Positions 1 to 7,797 of a stretch of 64,000 nt of DNA are shown here, in pieces. The translations under genes were made by a program, and so were the position numbers. Origin of the DNA: Alphaproteobacteria bacterium (GTDB lineage Bacteria; Pseudomonadota; Alphaproteobacteria; GCA-2746255). Where the stretch lies: positions 1-64,000 of the forward strand of contig JAGWAR010000002.1 of the NCBI GenBank assembly GCA_021296325.1. Reading direction: 5' to 3'. The number at the start of each line of letters is the position of its first letter. Position 1 is the first letter of the stretch. The notes below the pieces were generated by a model. It did no database searches, had not been told where the DNA came from, and worked only from the letters and a program-made list of their open reading frames with translations.

Positions 1-584
1 GACAGCCTGGCCTTCACGATCCCGCCCCCATGCGGCAACACCTTGAAGTAACCGCCTTCGCGGCCGATCAGAGGCAAGAAGCGGTTCCAGCGTGAAAAGA
101 CGCGCCTTGCCGTAACCGAATGGTCCCAGGCGTATTGCTTTTCCTGCGGGTCCTTGTCGAAAAGGTACTCGTGGGCTTCGACGAATTCCTTCACGAATTT
201 CCGGTTGACGATCTCGAGATTCGAAAGCACCCAGCAGCGGTCCTCGAATTCCCAGAAATAGCCGAGGCCAACGAAATCCCCTTCACGGGTAATGTAGGGA
301 AAGAAGGGAAAGGCCCGGCAAGCCAGCGTCCGGTTGTCGCGTTCGCAAAAGCGCGCGCCCTTGCATTCGATCGCCCTGCAATCGGAGGACATCTCCTCGA
401 CGATTTGACGCGAGGCGGCATCCACCGGCTTGAAGCGGTGCCATAAATCCGTCCGCGACTTGAGCAGGCGCCATTCGGATTTGTGGGCGATGGGCACGGC
501 GGCTTCCGTCGTGCAACACACCGGGTTGCCGCCATTGAGCGGCGCGCAGCGTTTCCCGCAGTCGTAGCGCGAGAAACCGCGCAT
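1..584 (-). CDS. Cysteine-cluster protein (YkgJ-like), 3' end cut by window edge
   Basis: This ORF is missing from the supplied track because it runs off the left edge. Read on the minus strand from the ATG at 584 it stays open for 194 codons. It begins MRGFSRYDCGKRC and contains a Cys-rich core: CGKRC, VCC, then DCRAIECKGARFC and LAC before RAFPFFPY. Such spaced cysteines with a C-terminal PF/Y segment are typical of the YkgJ/UPF0153 metal-binding cluster proteins, whose function is not defined. The downstream half (GYFWEFEDRCWVLSN) is aromatic-rich. An ATG at 636 in the neighbouring frame gives MAKKKKLKLQPKHFDQVYARF, which looks like a plausible N terminus, so a frameshift or a different true start is possible. 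Family call is moderate; the reading frame itself is well supported. Confidence 0.6.
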   Translation of the reverse strand, partial: MRGFSRYDCGKRCAPLNGGNPVCCTTEAAVPIAHKSEWRLLKSRTDLWHRFKPVDAASRQIVEEMSSDCRAIECKGARFCERDNRTLACRAFPFFPYITREGDFVGLGYFWEFEDRCWVLSNLEIVNRKFVKEFVEAHEYLFDKDPQEKQYAWDHSVTARRVFSRWNRFLPLIGREGGYFKVLPHGGGIVKARL

Positions 585-679
585 AGACCTGATCGAAATG
601 TTTGGGCTGAAGCTTTAGCTTCTTTTTCTTTGCCATGGGCTGGAACATACCAACCGTCTGACAGGATTCAAGTGAAGAT

Positions 680-714
680 AAAAGAAAAGGGCGGCCCGTC
701 TTCATGGGCCGCCC
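680..714 (-). terminator. Rho-independent terminator of the GFA-family gene
   Basis: A perfect 9-bp stem GGGCGGCCC/GGGCCGCCC (689-697 and 706-714) has an 8-nt loop. On the minus strand it is followed by TTTTCTTTT. It lies 30 nt after the stop of the GFA-family gene. Confidence 0.8.
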
Positions 715-743
715 TTCTGCCGCCGCGCCAGTGCGCCGGTGAT

Positions 744-1157
744 TTACGCATCCGGCATCTTGGCAAATTTCGCAAGGCCGTCGTCCGGAATCGAATCCCA
801 CGGCTGGGCGCTTGATGTGTAGAGCTGCATCGCCGGCTTGTAGAGGCTTGGATCGTCCAGGCTGCCTGCCTTTACGGCGATCGTATCCGGCGCCATCTCG
901 AGCTCGGTAAACACCGGCGAGCCGCATTCCGGGCAGAAACCCCGCCGGATCCAACGCCCGCTGTCCGCCTTGAGCTCATGGTATTTCGCCTTCCCTTCCT
1001 GATGGAAACCTTCCTTCGGGAACAACAAGATCGAAGCCATCGCCGAGCCCGAAGAACGCTGGCAGTCGCGGCAATGGCAATTGCCCTCGAGCGCGGGGTC
1101 GGCCGAGGTTTCGTAGCGGATCGCGCCGCACGCGCAGCCACCTTTATACGTCGTCAT
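744..1157 (-). CDS. GFA family (glutathione-dependent formaldehyde-activating fold) protein
   Basis: A 137-aa zinc protein of the GFA/CENP-V fold. The zinc-site cysteines are visible as GGCACGAIRY near the N terminus, NCHCRDCQRSSG in the middle and FCPECGSPVF towards the end. The family takes its name from a formaldehyde/glutathione enzyme, but most members, including short ones like this, have no proven reaction. I chose ATG 1157 (MTTYKGGCACG), which has GGGAG about 10 nt upstream, over the track start at 1208. It stands alone on the minus strand and ends at a good terminator. Confidence 0.85.
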   Translation of the reverse strand: MTTYKGGCACGAIRYETSADPALEGNCHCRDCQRSSGSAMASILLFPKEGFHQEGKAKYHELKADSGRWIRRGFCPECGSPVFTELEMAPDTIAVKAGSLDDPSLYKPAMQLYTSSAQPWDSIPDDGLAKFAKMPDA

Positions 1158-1470
1158 GATTGCCTGTCTCCCGTCTTTGCTTGCTTCACCGTCCGATTTC
1201 CTGCTCAAGCTTTACCCCCTGGATGGGGCGGAAGCAATGCCACCGGGACCCGGCCGGGGACCGAATAGGTCAGCGTCCCTTTACCAGTTCCTGTGGATAT
1301 TTTCGCACCGCGCAAAAAACCTCTCCGAATCCAACAGGGATAGGGCGGCCTTCCGGTGCCGCGCTGCAACACCATGCGGTCAGTTGTGATTCGACAGCCC
1401 CCCCATGGGGAGGGGATGCTGGTGGCCTTCCATCCATCCTGAAGAGCCGCCCAGATAGAGGAGTGCAGGC
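1158..1470. other. Intergenic stretch, no convincing gene
   Basis: About 310 nt between the GFA gene and a small membrane ORF. The track ORFs here (1156-1389, 1160-1474 and the minus-strand 1380-1667) are low-complexity shadows without ribosome-binding sites or recognisable motifs. Any promoter for the small downstream genes should be here, but I cannot name convincing -35/-10 boxes. Confidence 0.5.
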
Positions 1471-1590
1471 ATGACTGCCCGACCGCGTTTTGCCTTTTTC
1501 CGCAGGGAAGCCGACATGCCCTTGAAGATTTTATCGGTTCTCGTGATCGTCCTGCTCATGGCCCTGACCGTCTGGACCGGTGGCTGGTAG
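1471..1590 (+). CDS. Small single-pass membrane protein, 39 aa
   Basis: Too short for the ORF track. ATG 1471 is preceded by AGAGGAGTGCAGGC, a strong ribosome-binding site. The peptide starts MTARPRFAFFRREADMPLK and continues with one hydrophobic helix (ILSVLVIVLLMALTVW), ending GGW. A second possible start is the ATG at 1516 (MPLKILSV), preceded by AGGGAAG, which would leave a 24-aa peptide that is almost all membrane helix. No function can be assigned. The good RBS, the TM-like composition and the lack of a competing gene support it. The next gene on the same strand is another small membrane protein. Confidence 0.5.
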   Translation: MTARPRFAFFRREADMPLKILSVLVIVLLMALTVWTGGW

Positions 1591-1685
1591 GCCGGCAGCC
1601 GCCGGTTGCGTGGACGGCGGCAAGACCTTAGGCTTTTCCGTGCAAGTCGATGAAAACCGTAAGGCAAGCGGAAGGCGGCACGGCT

Positions 1686-1916
1686 ATGACGGAAAAATCG
1701 GATGTTTATAAGTGGGGATTGCGTCTCGTCCTTGGCGGGATGTTCGGCCTCGGTTTTCTATGGACGGCCCATATGTTCGGCTGGGTCTATTCCCTTTTCA
1801 TGACGCCGATCCGTAACGTCGGCTGGCTGGAATGGATGGTCGTTGGCGCCTTTGCCACCGGCATTTTCTGTCACTTGATGGGGTTCATCCGCTTCACGCT
1901 TGGCGAAGAAAGTTGA
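1686..1916 (+). CDS. Small two-helix membrane protein, unknown function
   Basis: A 76-aa protein with two hydrophobic segments (roughly residues 10-30 around LVLGGMFGLGFLW and 44-70 around WMVVGAFATGIFCHL), short charged ends and several tryptophans. I chose the ATG at 1686 (MTEKSDVYKWG), preceded by GGAAGGCGG, over the track start at 1650, which has no RBS. It lies about 95 nt after the 39-aa membrane ORF and converges on the SixA-like gene. I do not recognise the family. Confidence 0.6.
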   Translation: MTEKSDVYKWGLRLVLGGMFGLGFLWTAHMFGWVYSLFMTPIRNVGWLEWMVVGAFATGIFCHLMGFIRFTLGEES

Positions 1917-1932
1917 GCCGGAACAGCCCGGT

Positions 1933-2463
1933 CTAAAGGTCCTTCGGCGCGACGAAACGGACCAGCCGGCCAACCCCCGGCACGACGTCACCCCACCGTT
2001 TGCTTTCGAAACATAATTCCGTGAGGCCCGCGGTCGGGTATTTCCCTTTCAGGCGCCGTAGCGCCTTCGGTTTCGCGTCGGCCCCCGGCAGGCGCAGCGC
2101 CAGGCGGGCGATGCCCGGGTTGTGACCGATCACGAGCACGCAGCCGACCGCGTCCGGCGTACGATGCAGCACATCGAGGATGCGGCTTGGCGAGGCCAGG
2201 TAAAGGCTGCGCAGTTGCTTTGCCGGGATGGAATCGGCGCCGGCGCCGGCCAGCGCCACCCGCGCCAGCGTCCAGGTTTCGACCGCTCGCGCCGCCGCCG
2301 AACAGAGCACCAGCTCCGGCACCAGCCCGCTGGCGCGAAGAAAGGCCCCCATCTTCGGGGCCGCGTCGCGCCCACGCGCGTTCAGCGGGCGGTCGAAATC
2401 GTCGAGCACGCTGCCCGTCTGGTCCGATTTCGCATGGCGTAACAGCAGCAGCGTCTTTGTCAT
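1933..2463 (-). CDS. SixA-type histidine phosphatase
   Basis: A 176-aa member of the histidine phosphatase (phosphoglycerate mutase-like) superfamily. The catalytic RHG-type motif appears as [10 protein letters not shown] at the N terminus and the second catalytic histidine as VIGHNPGI. Short members with RHAKS are usually named SixA; E. coli SixA removes phosphate from phosphohistidine proteins, but the substrate here is unknown. The start at 2463 ([13 protein letters not shown]) places RHA in its usual position; the track start at 2499 adds 12 residues. It is divergent from ppk across a 234-bp spacer that holds the possible Pho box. Confidence 0.85.
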   Translation of the reverse strand: MTKTLLLLRHAKSDQTGSVLDDFDRPLNARGRDAAPKMGAFLRASGLVPELVLCSAAARAVETWTLARVALAGAGADSIPAKQLRSLYLASPSRILDVLHRTPDAVGCVLVIGHNPGIARLALRLPGADAKPKALRRLKGKYPTAGLTELCFESKRWGDVVPGVGRLVRFVAPKDL

Positions 2464-2586
2464 GGCCGGCCGGTCAAGGGTTTTCGTCCCACGGCGCAAC
2501 GTCTTGGATTTGGCGCTGCATCATGCCATCGGATGTGTACCGGAGGAAAAGACGGGCGGCAACCGACCGCTGCGTCGCCGGGGCAA

Positions 2587-2633
2587 CTGTCACAGAACCG
2601 TAACAGATCGGGTCCGCCGACCCATGCTAGGAT
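2587..2633 (+). promoter_or_regulatory. Possible Pho box and extended -10 ahead of ppk
   Basis: CTGTCAC (2587-2593), a 4-nt spacer and CCGTAAC (2598-2604) match the PhoB direct-repeat layout (two 7-mers CTGTCAT at 11-bp period) at 6/7 and 4/7 positions. An extended -10 TGCTAGGAT lies at 2625-2633. The 23-bp gap between box and -10 is longer than usual, so this is only a candidate. Confidence 0.35.
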
Positions 2634-2697
2634 TTTGCGATCCGCGTCGGAAAAGGACGACGGAACCCCAGAAACGCAAAAAACGACGGAAAAAGGC

Positions 2698-4875
2698 GTG
2701 GAGGAAGCGAGCAAACCAACGGCGTTGCAGCCGGAAACGGCGTCTTCCGAGGAAAGGGCGGAGGCAACGCCTTCCGGCGATCGCTATATCAACCGCGAAC
2801 TTTCCTGGCTCGCCTTCAACGAGCGCGTCCTGGAAGAGGCATACAACGCCGCGCACCCCCTGCTGGAGCGGTTGCGCTTTCTTTCCATTTCCTCAAGCAA
2901 CCTCGACGAGTTCTACATGGTGCGCGTCGCCGGCCTGAAGGGGCAGGTCCAGGCCCAGGTGACGACGCCAAGCCCGGAAGGCCTGACGCCGGCCCAGCAG
3001 CTTGCCGCCATCAACGAGCGGGTCGCCAGCCTGATGGCGCGCCAGCAGGCCTGTTGGCGCGAACTGCGCGACACCATGGAGGAAAACGGGGTCGAAGTCC
3101 TGCAGACGAGCGAGCTGACGGACGCCGAGCGGCAGTGGCTTAGCCGTTACTTCTTCGACGAAATCTTCCCGGTCCTGACGCCGGTCGCGATTGACCCGGC
3201 GCACCCCTTTCCCTTCATTCCGAATTTCGGCTTTGCCATGGTGCTGGAGCTTTACCGCAGCTCGGACGGCGAAAGCCTCGACAGCCTGCTGCCGCTGCCG
3301 AACCAGCTTGGCCGCTTCATCCGGCTGCCTGGTTCCGGCGTCCGCTTCATCCGGCTGGAGCAGGTCGTGCGCATGCATCTGGCTCGCGTCTTTCCCGGCT
3401 TCGAAGTCCGCCATTACGGTTTCTTCCGGGTCCTGCGCGACAGCGACCTCGAAATCGAGGAAGAAGCGGAAGATCTGGTACGGGAGTTCGAATCCGCCCT
3501 CAAGCGGCGGCGGCGCGGATCGGTGATCCGGCTGACCGTGAACGCCGACATGGATCAGGGTTTGAGGGATTTCGTCATTCGCGAGCTTCGGGTTTCGGAC
3601 GAAGACGTCTTCTCGCTGAACGGCCTGCTCGGGCTTTGCACGATTTCGGAACTGATCGTCGACGACCGGCCAGACCTGCTGTTTCCGCCTTTCACCGCGC
3701 GCTTTCCCGAACGCATCCGCGATCATGGCGGCGACTGCTTCGCGGCGATCCAAGCCAAGGACATCGTCGTTCATCACCCGTATGAAAGCTTCGACGTCGT
3801 CGTGCAGTTCCTGCGCCAGGCGGCGCGCGACCCCGCCGTGGTGGCAATCAAGCAGACGCTTTACCGCACCAGCGACAATTCGCCGATCGTGGCGGCGCTG
3901 ACCGAGGCGGCGGAAGCCGGCAAGACGGTGACGGCCCTGGTCGAACTGAAGGCGCGCTTCGACGAGGAACGCAACATCCGCTGGGCCCGCGATCTGGAAC
4001 GCGCCGGCGTGCAGGTCGTCTATGGCTTCATCCGATTGAAGACCCACGCCAAGGTTTCGCTGGTGGTCCGGCGCGAAGGCACGGAGTTGCGCTCCTATTG
4101 CCATTTCGGCACCGGCAATTACCACCCGGTGACGGCGAAGATATACACCGATCTTTCCTTCTTTACCTGCGACGCAGCACTTTGCCGCGACGCGGCGCGG
4201 CTGTTCAACTACATGACAGGCTATGCGCGGCCGGAACGGATGGAGAAGGTCGCCGCCTCGCCGTTGAACCTGCGCGAAACCCTGCTTGAGCTAATCGAGG
4301 CGGAGGCGGGCCGCGCCGAGGCGGGCGAGCCCGCCGCCATCTGGGCCAAGCTCAACTCGCTGGTCGACCCGGTCATCATCGACGCGCTGTACCGCGCCTC
4401 CAGCGCCGGGGTCCGGATCGAACTCGTCATCCGCGGCATCTGCTGCCTGCGCGCCCAGGTACCGGGCCTTTCCGACCATATTCACGTCAAGAGCATCGTC
4501 GGCCGCTTCCTCGAGCACAGCCGGATCGTCTGTTTCGGCAACGGCCACGACCTGCCTTCCCCGCAGGCGAAGGTCTTTATTTCCTCGGCCGACTGGATGC
4601 CGAGGAATCTGGATCGCCGGGTCGAAACCCTGGTCCCCATCGAGAACCCGACGGTGCATCAGCAGATTCTCGACCAGATCATGACCGCCTGTTTGAAAGA
4701 CGAGTCCCAAAGCTGGTATCTTGAGCCGGACGGTAACTATCGCCGCGCACGGGTCGGTCCAAAGGCTTTTAGTGCCCACCTTTACTTCATGACCAACCCC
4801 AGCCTTTCGGGACGCGGCTCGGCGCTTAGAAAGAACATGGCCCGACATCCACGCCTCGTGCGTAAAGACGATTGA
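2698..4875 (+). CDS. ppk: Polyphosphate kinase 1
   Basis: Makes inorganic polyphosphate reversibly from ATP. The N-terminal domain begins [20 protein letters not shown]. The two catalytic HKD-like repeats include KTHAKV with the presumed phosphohistidine near residue 450, [10 protein letters not shown] just after it, and [11 protein letters not shown] with the second histidine near residue 607. With the GTG start at 2698 (VEEASKPT) the protein is 725 aa, normal for PPK1. The track start at 2533 would add 55 poorly conserved residues and place the candidate promoter inside the gene, so I prefer 2698, although its RBS is only moderate. It overlaps ppx by 4 nt, the usual ppk-ppx operon. Confidence 0.95.
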   Translation: MEEASKPTALQPETASSEERAEATPSGDRYINRELSWLAFNERVLEEAYNAAHPLLERLRFLSISSSNLDEFYMVRVAGLKGQVQAQVTTPSPEGLTPAQQLAAINERVASLMARQQACWRELRDTMEENGVEVLQTSELTDAERQWLSRYFFDEIFPVLTPVAIDPAHPFPFIPNFGFAMVLELYRSSDGESLDSLLPLPNQLGRFIRLPGSGVRFIRLEQVVRMHLARVFPGFEVRHYGFFRVLRDSDLEIEEEAEDLVREFESALKRRRRGSVIRLTVNADMDQGLRDFVIRELRVSDEDVFSLNGLLGLCTISELIVDDRPDLLFPPFTARFPERIRDHGGDCFAAIQAKDIVVHHPYESFDVVVQFLRQAARDPAVVAIKQTLYRTSDNSPIVAALTEAAEAGKTVTALVELKARFDEERNIRWARDLERAGVQVVYGFIRLKTHAKVSLVVRREGTELRSYCHFGTGNYHPVTAKIYTDLSFFTCDAALCRDAARLFNYMTGYARPERMEKVAASPLNLRETLLELIEAEAGRAEAGEPAAIWAKLNSLVDPVIIDALYRASSAGVRIELVIRGICCLRAQVPGLSDHIHVKSIVGRFLEHSRIVCFGNGHDLPSPQAKVFISSADWMPRNLDRRVETLVPIENPTVHQQILDQIMTACLKDESQSWYLEPDGNYRRARVGPKAFSAHLYFMTNPSLSGRGSALRKNMARHPRLVRKDD

Positions 4876-6386
4876 GCTTCACAAAGGTGCGCCGTAGCGT
4901 GGCCCCGCGGGCAAGGTCAGCCCTGGGCCGGGTCGCGGTGATTGATATTGGCTCGAACTCGATCCGCTTGGTGGTCTTCGACGGCCTGAAGCGAGCCTTC
5001 CTTCCGCTGTTCAACGAAAAGGCCATGTGCGGCCTGGGCCTCGGGCTGCGGTCCAGCGGGCAGCTGTCAGAGGAAGGGATGGCGTCGGCGCATGCCAATC
5101 TGGCGCGGTTCGTCGCCATGGCCGGGGCGATGGAGGTGAGCGAGCTGCACATGGTGGCGACGGCGGCCGTGCGCGAAGCGGCGAACGGCCCGGATTTCGT
5201 GGCGGAGGTCGAGCGGCGCTGCGGCCATCCCGTCCGGGTGCTGAGCGGCGCGGAAGAGGCGCATCTGGCCGCCCACGGGGTGTTGGCCGGCCTGCCCGGC
5301 GCCGACGGGATGATGGGCGACCTGGGCGGCGGTAGCCTGGAACTCGTCGCCCTTGACGGCGGCGAACCGGGGGCGTCGGCGACGCTCAACCTGGGGCCGC
5401 TCAACCTGATGGACGTCGCCAAGAACGGGCCGAAGCAGGCGCTCGAGACGATCGAAAGCGCGCTCGACAAGGTGACCTGGCTCGACGCCGTCAAGGGCCG
5501 CGACTTCTACGCGGTCGGCGGCGGCTGGCGCAACCTGGCGCGGCTTCACATGGAGCAGACCGGATACCCGCTGCACGTGTTGCACAACTACATCCTGCCG
5601 AGGGACGAGGCCGAAGCCTTTGCCCGCCTCGTCGCCGGCCTTGGCAAGCGTTCGATCGCCCAGATCCAGGGCATCTCGCGCCGCCGCGCCAAGACCCTGC
5701 CCTACGCCGCCCTGCTGCTGGACTCGCTCCTGCGCCGGGCCCGCCCGGCGCGCCTGGTGGTGTCGGCTTACGGCCTGCGCGAAGGCCTGATCTTCGACCG
5801 CCTGCCGGCCCGCCTGCGCCGCCGTGATCCCCTGATCGAGGGCACCGCCGAACTGGCGACGGTGCATGGGCGTTTCGGCGATCTGGGCGAGGCCCTGGCC
5901 AGCTGGACCGACCCGCTGTTTCCCGACGAGGCGGCAAGCCTGCGCCGGCTGCGCCTGGCGGCCTGTCACCTGTCCGACCTGGCCTGGCGCGAGCACCCGG
6001 ACTACCGGGCCGATCAAGCCCTGCAGCGGATCCTGCACTACCCGTTCATGGCGGTGGACCATCCCGGCCGCGCCTTCCTCGCCGTCACCGTCTCGATGCG
6101 TTACGGCGGCAACACGCTGGCGCCATCCATCGACCCGGCGCTGGCCCTGTTGCCGGATGACGAGATGCGCCGCGCCCGGATCACCGGCCTGGCGCTTCGG
6201 CTAGCCTATACGCTGTCGGCCGGTGTGCGTTCGATCCTGGACAAGACGTCGCTGGAATACCGGGACGGGCGGCTGTGCCTCGAGCTGCCCAACAACGGTT
6301 CGATCCCTTCCGGCGAAACGGTCGAGAACCGCCTCCAGGCCATGGTCGAGGCCCTGGAGGCCAAGAGCGGCAGCATCCTTACCTGA
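4872..6386 (+). CDS. ppx: Exopolyphosphatase (Ppx/GppA family)
   Basis: Hydrolyses terminal phosphate from polyphosphate or pppGpp; actin/Hsp70-like ATPase fold. Motifs seen: [17 protein letters not shown] (phosphate loop 1, residues ~21-38), [24 protein letters not shown] and the second phosphate loop [11 protein letters not shown]. The length of 504 aa fits the family. The start is TTG at 4872, written as TTGA over the ppk stop codon, implying translational coupling; a strong SD is not visible. It ends exactly where the convergent yqgE gene ends, the two stops making TGATCA. Confidence 0.93.
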   Translation: MSFTKVRRSVAPRARSALGRVAVIDIGSNSIRLVVFDGLKRAFLPLFNEKAMCGLGLGLRSSGQLSEEGMASAHANLARFVAMAGAMEVSELHMVATAAVREAANGPDFVAEVERRCGHPVRVLSGAEEAHLAAHGVLAGLPGADGMMGDLGGGSLELVALDGGEPGASATLNLGPLNLMDVAKNGPKQALETIESALDKVTWLDAVKGRDFYAVGGGWRNLARLHMEQTGYPLHVLHNYILPRDEAEAFARLVAGLGKRSIAQIQGISRRRAKTLPYAALLLDSLLRRARPARLVVSAYGLREGLIFDRLPARLRRRDPLIEGTAELATVHGRFGDLGEALASWTDPLFPDEAASLRRLRLAACHLSDLAWREHPDYRADQALQRILHYPFMAVDHPGRAFLAVTVSMRYGGNTLAPSIDPALALLPDDEMRRARITGLALRLAYTLSAGVRSILDKTSLEYRDGRLCLELPNNGSIPSGETVENRLQAMVEALEAKSGSILT

Positions 6387-7022
6387 TCAGAGATCGACGG
6401 CGCTGCGGGCGAGCGCGCGTTCCCACTTCGTCTCCGCCGCGTCGTCGAAGACGATGTGCTCGTCGTAAGGAACGGTGACCCAGGTGCCGCGTTCCAGCTC
6501 GCTTTCGAGCTGGCCCGGCCCCCATCCCGCATAGCCCAGCGCGAAGAGGCTGCGCTTCGGCCCCCGGCCGGCGGCGATGTCGCGCAAGGCATCGAGCCCG
6601 ACATCGATGGCAACCTGGGCGCTGACGTCCATGTCCCCGTCGTAGAGCCGGTCCGTCGAATGGAGCACGAAGCCGGCCCCCGGTTCGACGGGGCCGCCGA
6701 AATGGACCCGGACCTCGCCTTCGACGCCCTCGCTATCGAGCCCGAAGCCTTCGAGCAGGGTGCCGACGGGACCGGCCCCGATGGGGCGGTTGACGATGAG
6801 ACCGAAGGCGCTTTCCGCCGTGTGGCGGGCGACGTAGATGACGGTGCCGGTGAAGATGGAGCCCTGCATCTCGGGCGCCGCGACAAGCAGCCAACCGGTG
6901 AGGTCGCGCCCCTCGGGTGCCGGCCCCTCGGGAAAGGTCGTCCCCTTGTTGGCGGTGGCCGGAAAGCCGAGCAGGAGAAGAAACAGCCCCGCTACCAGCA
7001 ACCGAAACGCGCACCGTGCCAT
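6387..7022 (-). CDS. YqgE/AlgH family protein with an N-terminal signal peptide
   Basis: DUF179 (YqgE/AlgH) protein of 211 aa. The family core starts near residue 40 (DLTGWLLVAAPEM) and includes SAFGLIVNRPIG, HFGGPVEPGAGFVLH, LFALGYAGWGPGQLE and W near the C terminus. Most family members begin at the core and are cytoplasmic. Here about 38 extra residues form a typical Sec signal: MARCAFR, a Leu-rich helix, and a likely cleavage after ATA (residue 24). The ATG at 7022 has GGAAGG at good spacing, so the extension is probably real. Function of the family is unclear; it has been linked to gene regulation and stress. Confidence 0.85.
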   Translation of the reverse strand: MARCAFRLLVAGLFLLLLGFPATANKGTTFPEGPAPEGRDLTGWLLVAAPEMQGSIFTGTVIYVARHTAESAFGLIVNRPIGAGPVGTLLEGFGLDSEGVEGEVRVHFGGPVEPGAGFVLHSTDRLYDGDMDVSAQVAIDVGLDALRDIAAGRGPKRSLFALGYAGWGPGQLESELERGTWVTVPYDEHIVFDDAAETKWERALARSAVDL

Positions 7023-7255
7023 GGCCTGAACCTTCCGAATGCCAAGCCCATTCTAGCACGGGCAGGTCGCGTGGAAACGGTGGCGGAGTTTCGCCCGGCA
7101 CGCCGGCCAAATCCGCGCCCATTGCAAGCCGGCCCCGGCAGCGCCAGGCGCCGCTGCAATGGGCTTACGATTCGTTTCCTTGAAGCGGGAGGCGGGCTAG
7201 TCTTCGACAAAGATGGTAACAAAACTCTCCTGCTGTGCGGTGTAAGAGAGGAGCG

Positions 7256-7642
7256 ATGGACAAGGCCAGCAATCGTCAGCAAAAGGACTGGGTGGGCAAT
7301 CCCCGCGGCTATATGGTCGCATGGGGATTGCCAATAGCCGCGTTGATCGTCGCCGTCTTTCTGCCCCCTCTCGCGAGAACCATCGTTGGGACGGCGGCCC
7401 TTCTATGGATGGGCATGGCCTGTCTTGCCAACGCAGCGCGCTGCGGCCGGACACACTGTTACTTTACCGGTCCCTTCTTTCTTGTCCTGGCAGCCGCCGT
7501 AGCCTTGCATGGCTTTGGGATTCTTTGGCTGGGGCCCAATGGCTGGATCTGGTTGGGAACCGCCATCGTGGTGGGTTCCGTTATCCTTTGGTGGTTGCCA
7601 GAACGGGTCTTTGGAAAGTTCGCCCGGTCTTTCAGAGACTGA
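7256..7642 (+). CDS. Small multi-pass membrane protein with CGRTHCYFTGP motif
   Basis: A 128-aa integral membrane protein with about four hydrophobic segments (WGLPIAALIVAVFL, TIVGTAALLWMGMACL, FFLVLAAAVALHGFGIL, WIWLGTAIVVGSVILWWL). Between helices 2 and 3 it carries NAARCGRTHCYFTGPFF, whose closely spaced Cys and His residues look like a metal or redox site. Start ATG 7256 has GAGAGGAGCG directly upstream, which excludes the track start at 7235. It is a single gene between yqgE and the tRNA. I cannot give it a function. Confidence 0.7.
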   Translation: MDKASNRQQKDWVGNPRGYMVAWGLPIAALIVAVFLPPLARTIVGTAALLWMGMACLANAARCGRTHCYFTGPFFLVLAAAVALHGFGILWLGPNGWIWLGTAIVVGSVILWWLPERVFGKFARSFRD

Positions 7643-7700
7643 CTGGGAATAGAACCAAGGATCACTAGGACACCATATGCCTCATCAGCCAACAAGGCGG

Positions 7701-7777
7701 TGGTGGGCCCGGCAGGACTCGAACCTGCGACACGACCGTTATGAGCGGCCAGTTCTGACCAGCTGAACTACGGGCCC
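7701..7777 (-). tRNA. tRNA with CAU anticodon (probably Ile2, possibly elongator Met)
   Basis: Read on the minus strand, the 77-nt sequence folds as a full cloverleaf: acceptor GGGCCCG/CGGGCCC, D arm GTTCAGCTGGTCAGAAC, anticodon loop CTCATAA with CAU, T arm GCAGGTTCGAGTCCTGC, and an encoded CCA. CAU occurs in initiator Met, elongator Met and the TilS-modified Ile2. The 5' G-C pair excludes the initiator. Overall similarity in the acceptor stem favours Ile2, but the choice needs an identity-element model. The gene starts only 20 nt after the rpoD stop codon. Confidence 0.93.
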
Positions 7778-7797
7778 GGTTTCAGGATAGACCCGAA

